Shown here piece by piece: positions 37,670 to 49,039 of a DNA stretch of 64,000 nt. Made by a program: the position numbers and the translations under genes. Origin of the DNA: Kryptolebias marmoratus (lineage: Eukaryota; Chordata; Actinopteri; Cyprinodontiformes; Rivulidae). A model generated the notes under the pieces. That model made no database searches. It was not told where the DNA came from and worked only from the letters and a program-made list of their open reading frames with translations. The stretch spans positions 20,197,726-20,261,725 of the forward strand of contig NC_051446.1 of assembly GCF_001649575.2 (NCBI RefSeq), written 5' to 3'. Numbering within the stretch: position 1 is the first letter of the stretch; each line of letters starts with the position of its first letter.

Positions 37670-38100
37670 GGACACGAAGGCCAATGACGCAGGGCTGAAC
37701 AGGTCAAAAGAAAACACAAAGAAAATCGTGACTAATCAGAAAATAAACCTAAAAACAAACACAAAAACCCAAAGATCATGACAATATGACCACAAGAGCA
37801 GACCATAACTCAAACGGGACAAACTTAAAATACAAGAAACCCAAAGAAAGATCCATTAAAAAAAACTCAGACCATGACATGTTGCTTCCAGGGAGCATGG
37901 CAGAGAAATGCTAGAAACAAACTAAAGAGTTCAGTGATTTGAATAAATAAACCTATGTCCCGTTTGTGTTTAAATGGAGATTAGGATTTAACAACAAATA
38001 ACTTGCATGTACTAAATAAATGAGCATTGGAAGGAATGAGAATTTTAAATGATCAGCTCATCTCTGACAGTCCCCCCCCCAATCATCTTCCATTAAACAC
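37670..38100. other. Gene-free stretch
   Basis: A-rich unique sequence; nothing is recognised. Confidence 0.4.
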
Positions 38101-38900
38101 AAGAATTAAACATTCATGGTGTTTGTTTAAATGGATGTGACCTCGGAAAATGAGCCGTGGTCCACCTCTCCAGCCCTGCATGGTAAATATTTGAATCTAC
38201 GTCTCGCTGCGGCGGTTCGCCTCGTCGTCCTCTCCTCATTATCACGGTAACCTTGTGATCTGGCCAATTTTCGGGCCGTAATGACACTCGGCATTCTGAA
38301 AGCAATTTTAATCACGGGCGGGGAGCTCCGGCTGCCAGGTATCAAAGCCGTTGGCTGCCTTCAGCGGCACGCTCGCGTCACGCAAAGTCCACCAGCGTCC
38401 GGGCTCCTCCTTTCCACACGCAGTCCATCAGGAATCCTCCATGCATAATTAAAGAGAAATTTAAAGAGACTTCAGGTGTCTTAACCAATGTGGTGTTGAC
38501 ATTTCGTCCAAGCCATGCAAGGATTTATTCGTCCAGCAAACAAACGGTGGCGATATCAGTCGTTACCAAACTGAAAGGAATGATAAGAATGATGCCCTGG
38601 GCTTCAACTCAGATCTGAATGCGACCAAGGATAATTGTGCACACTGACTGTGCTTGCATTAATGCCAAGACGGTCGGAGGAGGAAGAATGTAGAGAGCGG
38701 CAGACGGATCGGACTGTATGAATGCATTCTGTCCTCATTGTCCACTCAGACACAAGCATCATTACTGGCCGGTTACGAGCTCCGGCAGCTCCGGCAGCTC
38801 CGGCCTTCATCATTATGCAGCCGTCCACACAGGTCTAACAAAGAGAAATTTGTCTCGCATTTGTTTATCTGGATGAGCAGAGTCTGGCACGGCGTCGCAG
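38100..38900. promoter_or_regulatory. Candidate conserved noncoding region
   Basis: Repeat-poor, moderately CpG-containing block ('gggcggggagctccgg', 'cacgctcgcgtcacgc', 'ccatgcataattaaag'). Open frames on the minus strand are short and mutually overlapping. The regulatory reading is inference. Confidence 0.25.
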
Positions 38901-39074
38901 GCTGAGGTTGGCCGGACGCTCAAGTACGTCGCCGCGCACCTTTACCTCCATTTGGACCTCGTCCCCCTTCTCTCTCGCTCCTCGCACATCTAAAACAACT
39001 ACAGTGTCGTTTTACCAACATTAATTTGTACTCATGTCCAAAAATAAAAAGCAAACAGATGTTTTTTTTTGGGA

Positions 39075-39760
39075 TGTGTCTGTTAGCATAATATCTCACA
39101 AATCATTGAACATATTTTATTAAAACTTTCAACAAATAATCAATGGATGAACATCTACAGCTGATCAACGTTTGGACAGAAACCAATTCAAGATGGTCGC
39201 CACAGCCAACTGACCTTAGAAAACACAAAAATGGCTACGACTGCGCCAATTTTACAGACACTGAGCTAAAATTTGGTGTGGTAGTAGCTGAGACTGAGCC
39301 CCAACACATACATGAATGCAACACATCACAATACTTTTTCTGTTAACTTTGGCATTAACTAATGGAGTCAACCCTGTTTGTCTTTTACCAATATATCTCA
39401 TAACCCACTTGATGGATTTCAATGAAACACCCAGAAAGTAATTATTGGATGGATACCTACAACTGATTAACTTTTGGCATCAACCCAGTTCAAGATGGCT
39501 GCTGCAGCTTTCATAAAAATGGCTTTACCTCAGGGATTTTTACAAATATTGAGGTAAAATTTGGTGTGGTAGCAGCTGAGAGTCATTCAGAACAAGCACT
39601 AACAGATCATGCAAGATATCACATGAGACTGTGCCTCGTGTTGTTTTAAAGATTTAACCAAAATAGCTCCGCTTCAGTCATTTCTAATCATAAAATAACA
39701 TTAGTCTAAAACTCTGGCGTGAAAGGCGGTGGATGAAGAATGCTAGGCCTTAAACTGAGC
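39075..39760 (+). repeat. Helitron-like family, copy G (two monomers plus 3' region)
   Basis: Monomer heads lie near 39079 (GTCTGTTAGCATAATATCTC) and 39380 (a diverged TTTACCAATATATCTC). The 3' region after the second monomer ('aaaactctggcgtgaaaggcggtggatgaagaatg') ends in CTAG at 39743-39746. Confidence 0.75.
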
Positions 39761-39829
39761 CATTTTGGGTTAGCATTTGGTTCACTGAGGGGTAAATAGT
39801 TGTATAGGTTGTTCTGTTAAGCTGCTCTT

Positions 39830-40110
39830 ATGATCGTCACAGCCGCTCGATGTCCTCAGCTGTCTCCACTTCCAGCTGTTCAGGCGCCACCTGTTTCCCG
39901 TTAGTAATCAGCACTCCTGTTACCATTCCCCAGACACATACGCCCTGGTGTCCTCAGGTCCGTTGTCAGATTCTCTGTTCACTCTTGTTTTGCTTTGCTG
40001 TGCTTTTGTTTGACCAATAAAGTTGTTGGTTTGTATTTGTGGTTCCACAACCTGCCTACCTCCTGCTTGCCTGCATTCGGGTCCTTTATCCAACCTTGTG
40101 GCAGTTTTTA
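39830..40110 (+). mobile_element. Degenerate dispersed repeat, LTR- or LINE-tail-like
   Basis: Includes 'gaccaataaagttgttgg' (poly(A) signal-like) and 'cctgcttgcctgcattcggg', motifs I associate with 3' parts of common teleost retroelements. No coding remnant, target duplication or second LTR was found. Confidence 0.4.
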
Positions 40111-40119
40111 AACGACCTT

Positions 40120-41040
40120 AAACTGTAAGAAAGGAGGGGAAAAAAGCACCTTAAACTGCTGTGAACTTTTACTGATCCACAAAAAAAAGTAGACTATTCG
40201 CTTCTGGGAGTTTGTGTGGCAGCTGTGAGTTATGGGAGTCTTTTTTTCTTTTATTTCTCTCCACTTTCTCACAAGTTTTGTTTCAGGAGGAGGGTGTGCA
40301 GTTTGACTTGTCCTTGACCCTCCCTGTGAACCAGATACATCATGAGGCTGTTGCTGAGGAGGTTAAAATCATGCAACAACGAGATGCCGCGGGAACAAAA
40401 AAATTTAAAAAAGAAAAACAGGGAAGGGGGGGGGGTGCTTCCTTATGTTGCAACACTTATCTGAAGCTGTCCGACGGTTCTGCTGCCAGCAGTCACTGTC
40501 GCTTAGATCTCCCCGTGCTTTTCTGTCCAGCTTCATGTCACGGCGGCAAAAAATAGTCCACGTTGAGGCAGGTGTTTTTTTTTTTTTTTTTTTCTCCCTT
40601 CCCCTTTTTGACAGGTTTCAGAGATATGTGCTCTGTATATCTTTGAGGCATTATCACAGGTATCCAACTGTACATCCAGGGAGTGCTGAGAGTGCTGCAC
40701 TCTTGTCTTATTACAGACAGCAGGTGCAGATGGTTATAGGCAGGTGCTCCGCTGAAAAAAAAAAGGAGAAGGGGGTGTAAAAAAAAAAAAAAAAGGACAA
40801 GCACCTGGTCCCTCTGTTGTCGCAGTCTGCTCTTAGTATGATTAGCTTTGTTTCTTCAATGGAGCGCGGCGAGGAACAAGACCTACAGCTTCATTAGAGA
40901 GCCTCACAGGACCCTCGGCTCGCTTCTTTTCTTACACTTGACTCCAAAATGTGAGGACCCCCTTCCCCCCATTAAAACTCTGCTACTGTTACCTCTCTAG
41001 AATATAAAACGAGTTATTCAAAAAGCCTGTGCATAAAAAG
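40120..41040. other. Gene-free stretch
   Basis: Contains a poly-T run at about 40573-40591 and a poly-A run near 40780-40795. The frames at 40212-40780 are not supported as exons. Confidence 0.4.
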
Positions 41041-41044
41041 GCAG

Positions 41045-41620
41045 GTTTGTCTGTTAGCAAAATATTTCAAGAACGGCTGGGTGGATTTTAATTGGATGTA
41101 CCGCTACAACTGATTCCGCTTTGGAATCGGTCCGATTCAAGATGGCCTCCACAGTTAATGTGCTTTAAAAAAAAACACTAAAATAGCTGCAACTCGTTCA
41201 TTTTTACAGATATTGAGCTAAAGTTTGTAGTAGTAGCTGAGAGTCATCTCCAACGCATACTTGAAGGGCAAACAAATTGCACAAGATCTTAGTTTAAAAC
41301 TTTGGCATCAACTGTTGCCGTCAACCCTGTCTGTTAGCAAAATATCCCATGAACCACTGGATGGGTTTTAATAAAAAACTCCCAGAAGGAGATCACTGGA
41401 TGTATACCTACAACTGATTATCTTTTGGAGATGGCTGACCCAACTAATCAACCATAACCAACACAAAAATAGCTATAGCTCAGTCCGTTTTAAAGATATT
41501 GGGCTAAGATTTGATTGGGAAGTAGCTGAGGGTCATTCCCATCACATGCTTTGAGCTCTCACAGATCATGCGGGATCTTTGATTTAAAAGACTGACATGC
41601 AAGGAAGTTGGCAACCTGTT
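41045..41620 (+). repeat. Helitron-like family, copy H (two monomers)
   Basis: Heads GTCTGTTAGCAAAATATTTC near 41049 and CTGTCTGTTAGCAAAATATCCC near 41328, each followed by the diagnostic 'ctacaactgatt', 'caagatggc' or 'gatggctg', and 'gtagctgag' blocks. Confidence 0.75.
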
Positions 41621-41629
41621 TTATGTCAA

Positions 41630-43480
41630 AAACTGACAGTTTTGTGTCTTTCAATTTATGCAAAAAGTGAAATAAGCTCGAATAATTGAGCTCGAATGTC
41701 TGGGCAGGTTTTGGGCAAAACCTCTATTATCGCCAAATCCCAGTCCATTTTCAGGCTGTATCTTCAAGAACTAGCAGAGGAAATGAGTGCTAATCATATG
41801 GTTTTTTTTTTATTATTATTTATTGTCAGAGTGTGCACAGATTTGCTTTCTTTGTGTGCTCACCACATTCGCCAGCCAAGCATTTAATAATTGAAGGAAT
41901 TATCAGGCCAGTGGATCCAAAGCCCCTCAGAAATGTGTCATGTCCCTGAGCAAAGCCTGCAGTAAAAAAAAAAAAAGGAAAGAGGGGCCTGCTAATGTTC
42001 AACGCCCCACACACACACACACCAAACAAACAAACAAAAAAAAGCTCTGCAGAATCCCACCTACATAGCCAAAGTTACAACAGAGGTTGATGATGCCACA
42101 TACGGCAAGCTTTGACTGGCAGAGTATCAATACCTCATAACAGCAGGAGCCCATGCATGTCAAATACATTTATGATTCCCTCTAAATGCTGCTTTCCTGT
42201 TTTCCCCTCCACATCAGAATGGGTGTTTTTTTTTTTTTTTGATGTAGCTAGATTTCGCCATGCAGTTTGGCTGGTAGTCCCCTCCTTACAAAGAATGTGA
42301 CTGACGCAACATTAATCTCCAAACAAAGAGACTGGCACAAGCGCGCCGCGCAATTTCAGGGCGATGAGGTGGCAACGTCAGGCTCAATTTCTCACCGCTC
42401 CTTCACAAGCTGCTCCACTTTCTCCCAAATTCTCATTTAGATCAAACAAAACACTCCAGAGAAGGAGGTGAAACAGTGCCGTTTAAATCCGTGGCACACA
42501 TGCACACACAGGAGACCTCTTTTTCTTTTTCTTTTTTCTATAAACAGGGAGTCTTAGCATGGAAGGAAAAAAAAAAAGTTTTAAATTCGCCATAATAAGG
42601 TGTGACCTACATGGAAGGGAGCCAAAGCCCCCCGAAAACTCCAGCTCCAGGGCGAAATTCCAAAAAGTAACGCAGAGGAAGAGAGAGCTGCTCCTCCACA
42701 GACATAATTCTCTCCTGGTTGACACGCCACACTTCCTCAGAGCATGGCTCAGAATACACACCGCATCCTTCAAGGCGAAAAGCATGCAATATTTATTTTA
42801 CTGATGCACTGTTTGGTACATTGAAAAACGTCGCCAGCACCAGCCAGAGGTTGTAACATAAAATAATCTCTCTGACGCTGACATATGAAAAACATTCCTG
42901 AGCTGACATTCATGAATAATGGCAGCTGTTTGGAGAGGAGTGACTCTGAGGTCTATTTTCAAATAGGTTTCAGCTGCACAACTATCCCGCTGTTTAGCTG
43001 AGGGACGCCTGGAAATGCATCTTTCATGAGCGCAGGAGACCGCAACTTGTATGTTTAAGGAGAACCCGCGCAAAGTGCAGGGAAGGAAGGAGGCAGGCGA
43101 AGATTTCAGATAACGATTTGACGACGCACTTTGGTGACAAAAAGTGGAAACATGGCGTTGCAGCAGGGTTTCGTCATGTGTCACAGAATGAAAAGGTGTC
43201 ACAGTGTTTGTGATATTTTACAGCAGATTTCTCCGGGAATAGAATATTCGGAGTTAGGTGGCAGTCAGTCACCCTGAGTGAGTGAATGGCTGAGTGCGCT
43301 CGGATGAAAAGGCGGGCTGTCCTCTGTGTACTTGGACCTCGTTATGGAGGGTGAGCGGCTCCCACCAGCAGCTCAGGACGAGCGAAAACCCAAGAAAGCT
43401 CCTGATACACCATGATATAGCTGTTCTGATCAGAAGCTTTTCTTTTTGTTTGTTCTGTTCTGTTCTTGTCACTAATGAGA
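41630..43480. other. Gene-free stretch
   Basis: Repeat-poor apart from short (AC)n at 42009-42022 and homopolymers. No exon is recognised. The intervals 41860-42130 and 42300-42480 could be conserved noncoding DNA, but nothing specific shows it. Confidence 0.35.
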
Positions 43481-43489
43481 TCTGGGAAC

Positions 43490-43565
43490 GTGGTAAGATT
43501 GTAAACAATTTTTTTTTTTTTTTACCTGTCGAAGATAGCTCTTTGGACCACCTCAGTTTGTAGCA
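43490..43565 (+). repeat. Second dispersed repeat family, short fragment
   Basis: 'tggtaagattgtaaacaa...acctgtcgaagatagctctttgg' aligns by eye with the left part of the copy at 25018 (after 'ctgtggaaagg'). Confidence 0.4.
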
Positions 43566-43569
43566 TTGA

Positions 43570-45230
43570 TTGTAAATAGAAATACTGGACCTTATCCAAG
43601 ATCCCAGAAGTTGAAGCAGCAGACAGGTCTCACAACAGGTTTTAAGCCCAAGGAGTTAAACCCAAACAAGCGAAACACTAAATAAAAATTAAAAATTAAA
43701 AAAAAAAACAACTCAAACAATTTTACTTAGATGTTGATTCATGTCGCTGCTGGATGTTCAAAAAGGAATTTTTCTAAAAGGTTTTGCTGTAAATACAAAT
43801 ACAAAGGTCAATGTGACACCAGGATTGTTTGTGGGAGAGTGGGCGGGACTTAAAGCCCCACATCATCAGTACTCAGACTCTGGTTCCAAAAATACAACAT
43901 GGCAGCTTCCTGCTGGTTTCAATTCCCAACAATAACAGATGGCGGGGACACTTAGTTTAGTACTTTCCTTCCTGTCAATAATTTGCAAAAACAGAATTTA
44001 ATTCCGACCAGATGAACGGTCGCACAGGAAGTGCTAAAGCTGCTGCTGCTGCAGTCGCAAGCAACTATAAAATTCTCTGTAAACAGACTTCAGTGTGGCC
44101 CTCAGGTGCGATAAAATACCCACGTCTAGGATTTTATTTGTAGTATTTTTCCAGTCAGAGTCAGCTTTAAAGGATAAACATGAACGCACTTAATATCTCC
44201 TGTAGGTTTTTAAAAGTCGTTTACATCATCGGGTCCAGAAACACACCGGGGTAAAGTGCAAAGCAGTTGGCAGAGGCATTCATTGCTCCTGTGCTGCTTT
44301 TAGGGCAGTTCATCACTCATTCATCACTTTTTTTTTTTCTTCTTTAAACAAGCTCTTCATTTTGCAAACAAGCAGAAGGTAAAAAAGTTCTGGCAACAAA
44401 AGAGCCAGAGTCTAGAAGAAAAAGATGTCACATTAGCTTGATCTGAACCCCCCCCCTCTCCACCTCCTCCTCTGCTCAAACTCAAGCATCGTTCACCCCA
44501 CCACCTCCTGGGTTTAACTCCATCTGTTCTGGTGGAGAAAGGAAAGAAAAAGATCAGAATGTGAAGTGGAGACAGACGAACAGCTGACGATGTCGGTGAG
44601 GGGAGAAGAGAAGCTGTTTGATAAGTTACTGGTTCGAAGCTAAACACACACATGTTTGCATGAAGCGAGTAAAACTTGAGACGATTGCTCAAACAAAGGC
44701 AGCTGAAAGTAAATTATTGAACTTTATTCGTAAGCCGGAGTCTTTGAATGCACTCGGGCAAATTAAGGGAATAATTCATGCAAAAATTCCCTCATATCTG
44801 GAGTCCAGCTGAGCCGACAGTTCGGCTGTGGTTTGGTTTGGATTTCTTCTCTCGCTGCAGTTCAAGCTCGGAGAATTTATTCTGACATCCAGCCATGATT
44901 CCTCTTCAGATGATCCGGTGATTCTGTCTGTGGATTCGTGTTTGTTCTGACAAAAGGTTGCCACGGCACGTCTCCCGTCGTTTTCCCAGGCTGGAACCGA
45001 AAGGTGGCGGCCCCCGGCCAGCCTCTTCTGTGTGACCATGCGTGGGACAGCCTCCCCCCTTCCCGTTGACCTGCAGTTGTCACTCACACTGACAATGTCA
45101 AAAAGAAGAAGAAAAAGAAGCCCTCCTTGTTTCGTTCCCTCAGCTCCCCTCGAGCCCAAAGGTCAAGGTTCAGTTTGCAGTGGGTGGGAGGGATTCCTCT
45201 GCCCCCACATGGAGGCAAATTAGCAGCCTT
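43570..45230. other. Gene-free stretch
   Basis: No gene is recognised. 'gagtgggcgggacttaaagccccac' near 43840 resembles a diverged teleost dispersed repeat also seen at 57540. The rest is unique. Confidence 0.35.
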
Positions 45231-45720
45231 TTACTGGGTGGATTGTTTGTGCTATGACAAACATATCCTCCTATACACCCACACTATTTATTTATCAGGT
45301 ATTTAGTTAGACGCTACATTATGCATGAGGCTACACAAAGCTTAATTACACTTGCATGATTTGGATTCCTCATTCAAATGAGGCTGTTTGATCCGTGGAC
45401 GATTCTCCAGAGGAAACATGTAATTATTATGCTATTTCCATTTGGCATAGAAGACCCTGTCTAACTCGGAGGCGATTTAAAGTCAAACCCACTTGTTCCG
45501 ACACCCGAAAAACTCCTTTTACTGCAAACTCAGGCAGTTTTCCCCATCACTCGGAGAGAGTTTCTCCTCCACGCCATAATGACAGCATGAAAGCTCGTGA
45601 ATTTCAAATCCCATTCACTTTTTCCGCAACATTACGGATCCTCAGTGAGGAGCACTTTGTTGAAAAGCATTTGATGATAAAGCTTTTGAAATATTGATTT
45701 GAATATGAAAGTGAGAGGTA
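45230..45720. promoter_or_regulatory. Candidate conserved noncoding element
   Basis: Non-repetitive block with 'catgtaattattatgctatttcc' and 'caaagcttaattacacttgcatgatt' homeodomain-type cores. The plus-strand frame at 45395-45697 lacks any recognised domain. Confidence 0.27.
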
Positions 45721-46429
45721 GTCTTGAAGTGTTTTGCAAGTGTTTTTTTTCCCCTCTTCTTTAATTCAAACTTTTCCATCTGGGGGTGAAAGGAGAAGCA
45801 GAAGGGTTGGACAGGAGGAGCGCAGACAGAAGTGTGTGTGTAGGGGGGGCGTTTTGGGATGAGTGAACAGGACTCTTTTTGAGAGTGCGTGCCTCCGTGT
45901 GCAACTCTTGTGCGTGTTGTCTCCTTTGGGGAGACAGCTGTGAGAAAGTTTTTAATTGTTTACCCATTTTAAAGTCGGTAAACAAGCCTCGGCCTTGTTA
46001 ATGGTGCCTCTAATGCTCAACTTTCAACTGAAAATCAGCTTTCTGCCCTTAATACTTTGGGCTGGAAAAGACTGATCTGCTCTCAGCCTCTGACGAATCT
46101 TTGGTAATAATCACAATTTTCCACAACACAGTGTGGTAAAAACCATAACTTACCATTAAAGATTTCACTCCACTTTGGGTAAACATCGACAGTAAGCTTC
46201 TGGAAACAGAAACACCTGCAGTATGTGGAGGAAATCCTCATCGTCCTTATACTGCTCCTAAAATAATATTGAATTTTTCATGAAGTAATTCAGAGACTGA
46301 CAGCAGTGAATCCACAGGGCAGACCTAAGGAGCAGGTGGATTGTGTGTTGAGGCTGCCCTCTAGTGGTCATTTGTTTTGGAGACCCCTGCATCTGGAGGA
46401 AAAGTGCAGAACAGCTCCAAGAAGATGAG

Positions 46430-47040
46430 GACGTTTTAAGAAACTGTCCATCTTTTTGAAGAGACTGAGCATCTATTTAACATCCTTTGTCCACTGTCCC
46501 TCGTCTGCACATGTCCAAACCATCTCAGCCTGAGCCGTCCCTCTGTCAGTTTTGGTCCCTCCCAGTTAAAACCTGAACATCTTCATCTCTGTTCTCGCTA
46601 CAATCTTTTACTCCTTCTGTCACGAACCACCCCCGACAGTCGTCTCCATCCGCTCCACCCTGCCTGCCCTCTCTTCGGGGGCCTAAACTCATCCACCTTC
46701 AGCACTCGGACTCTTCTGCAGCTTCTCTGTGACACCCGTCTCCTCATTCACACGCATGGATTCAGTCTCCTCTTCTCTCCAGTGCATGCCTCCACCTCTC
46801 CAGGCTCTCTTCCACCTGCTCCCCACTCTCACCGCAGATCATCCGCCCGTCCATCGCCACTGCAAACCAGAAGGGGCTCAGAGCTGATCCCTGATGTAAT
46901 CCCACCCTGAACCCGTCTGTCCCTCCTCCCACGCATGTCCGCACTGTCTCACCGTCCTCACATGTCCTGCACCACCCTCATATACTTCTCCACCCCACCC
47001 GTCTCCTTCACTCCAGCTGTCTTCTTCACTATTGCTGACT
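46430..47040 (-). mobile_element. Non-LTR retrotransposon reverse transcriptase remnant
   Basis: On the minus strand near 46762-46944 the translation contains GLHQGSALSPFWFAVAMD followed by EQVEESLERWRHALERRG, hallmarks of a teleost LINE reverse transcriptase. Between them the segment that should hold the catalytic F/Y-A-D-D box is deleted. Flanking DNA on both sides translates to further diverged pieces in shifted frames. It is a dead 5'-truncated fragment; the clade is not assigned. Confidence 0.75.
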
Positions 47041-47581
47041 GTCACTTTCATTTGACAGAATAATGGTGGATAACGAGGAGTTATTTTTTAATTCTTGTAC
47101 ATCTTCTGCTCTTTGATTTGACTTCTCTTAGAAGATCTCCTCCGTGAGTTTACTGGTTTTGGCTTTTAAGTTATAAATTTATAAAAATGAAGCTGTGGAG
47201 TTTGTAAAATGTGGACTTTTATGAAGCAAAACAGAACTCCAGCCATATAAGTTGCACAATCGATGTCTAAAGTTGCTTTCATGAAAGTGCAACACTAGAT
47301 CACGACCATACCGAAGGCATAGATGTTTACTTTATTATTAACGAACATAAATTAAGATTTAATTAGGCATGCTACAGAGATATTAGGACAATTTCTTAAT
47401 ATGCATGTTCATTATGTAAAAGAACATGTATGAAATCCCAGAATGAGGGCATCCAGGCTGTCTTTGAAAAACTAGAGATTCCTTGCATTTAAATGCAACA
47501 CACCAGCTGACATGCAGCAGTTTTGTTAAAGCCAAGAAACACATTACTGCACGACTCTCAGCTGAAATAAGAGGGATTTAC

Positions 47582-47826
47582 CTCTGTGTTTGCCGCGTCG
47601 CTTTGTGACAGAGTGGAAGTGACAGCACCGCAAGTTATCTTCAGGTCTTGAAAGCGTTCCTGGGTATTTGATATTTGAATGTGCTGCCGGGAGTTTCGTC
47701 CCGTTCTCCGGCTTGTGAAGAGCCTCCCGTGAGGATCCGGGGAGCCGTGACGCAGGGGTTTGTGTCTCTCTCTCAGGCCTCTGCAGCTCGTACTCCTGTC
47801 TGCATGACTGAGCTCATTTAGCCAAT
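47582..47826 (-). CDS. Candidate orphan coding exon (unidentified protein)
   Basis: A strong acceptor (cttcttttttatactttcag) precedes 47826 and a GTAAAT donor follows 47582. The 245 bp between read as about 81 protein-like codons beginning WLNELSHADRSTSCRG and ending SQSDAANTE, phase 1 in and phase 0 out. Alternatively the frame extends upstream to an ATG at 47881 and runs through the donor to a stop at 47558 (107 aa). No matching upstream or downstream exon was found and I do not recognise the protein. It could be an exon of an unknown gene or a decayed gene remnant. Confidence 0.33.
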
Positions 47827-47889
47827 CTGAAAGTATAAAAAAGAAGAGAGCATCAACAGTTTGTGCAAAAGCAGTCATCATTGGGCTGC

Positions 47890-48480
47890 TGGGAATGTGA
47901 AGGTGTAAAAAAAAACATTTGGCTGAATAAAACCCTTCAGGGTGCTGCAGATGTATGGAGCCTCATTAGGAGATAAATACCTGGATCAAAAGCCTAATTT
48001 ATTAGACTTATTATAAGAAATTAAATGAATTATCCTTAATAACAAAATCTAATTTGATTTGTACTTTTCTTTTGGGAAATATTGCAAAAATTTGAAAAAC
48101 AAACCCGCTGAAATCTGATTTTTTTAATTAATTAATTTTTTCAAAAAACTCAACTATTCCAGAAACTAAACCAGAACCAGACATTTCTTTTTTTACTTTT
48201 ACTCCACCGTCAGTGTCACATTTCATCAGTTTCAATCAGTTTTGTAGTCGTGAATAACTGCCACCCTTTTAATGTTGTTTTTGTGATTTCTTGTAATGTT
48301 GCTTCATGCATTGTCTTAATGAGTGTAATGTTTTAAACTATTTTTCTGTTTGAGTTGTTAAAGGCCCATCTGGGGATGAGCACTGTAAATTAGCCCAGGC
48401 TGTAAATGTCATAATCTGGTATTTATTAACACTCAACACACGTCTGTATCTGTATATGAATAAACATCCGTTTTTTTTTT
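47890..48480. other. Gene-free stretch
   Basis: AT-rich unique sequence. AATAAA signals occur, but no transcript end can be assigned. Confidence 0.4.
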
Positions 48481-48494
48481 TTTACTTGCCTGTT

Positions 48495-48760
48495 TTTTTC
48501 TGGGTCTTGGTGAGCTGGTGTCTATCCCCAGCAGTCACTGTGCGAGAGGACAGCTTGTCTCTGGACAGGTCGTAAGTCTATCACAGGGACACATAGAGAC
48601 AAACGAGACAGAGAACCATTCACACCGAGGGACAATTTAGAGTTTCCAATGAACCTAACATGCATGTTTTTTTTTGGTCTGTGGGAAGAAAACCCAGGCG
48701 AACCTGGGTCTGTCTTGCAGTGAGGGGACAGTACTATCCACTGCACCACTGTGCAGCCCT
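48495..48760 (+). mobile_element. Common teleost dispersed repeat (L2/CR1-type LINE tail or derived SINE)
   Basis: Ordered motifs 'gtctatccccagcagtcact', 'ctggacaggtcgtaagtcta', 'gggacaatttagagtttcc', 'cctaacatgcatgtt', 'ctgtgggaagaaaaccc' and 'ccactgcaccactgtgc' are those of a very abundant teleost repeat known to me from many fish genomes. The usual 'mid-tail' part is deleted. No coding capacity. Confidence 0.75.
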
Positions 48761-48952
48761 ATAAATACACCATTAAATTAAAATAAAAGCTATATTAGGA
48801 TTTTCCTGCTGTTAATTGTGCTTGCAGATACAATTCTGTGGAAATAACTGAGATTTATAAAAGGGCAGCAATTCTCTCTGGTCCAGCGGCGCCTTTAGGA
48901 AGGGGGAGTGTTGTCACTGATAATCTTAGTGTGAAATAAACCCGATTTCTCC

Positions 48953-49035
48953 AAGCTATCTAAAACAGATAAAACATTTATTGTTCGTAACCTTTCCACA
49001 GAACCCCACTCCAGTGGATCTGAACCGTCCTTTTA
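48953..49035 (-). repeat. Second dispersed repeat family, left-end fragment
   Basis: The reverse complement reads 'ggacggttcagatccactgg...ttctgtggaaaggttacg...gatagctt', matching the left end of the copies at 25018 and 28745. Confidence 0.6.
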
Positions 49036-49039
49036 ATTC

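Noticed and set aside
37289..37717. 142-codon minus-strand open frame
   Set aside because: It runs straight through the hAT MITE and both target duplications; no protein family resemblance.
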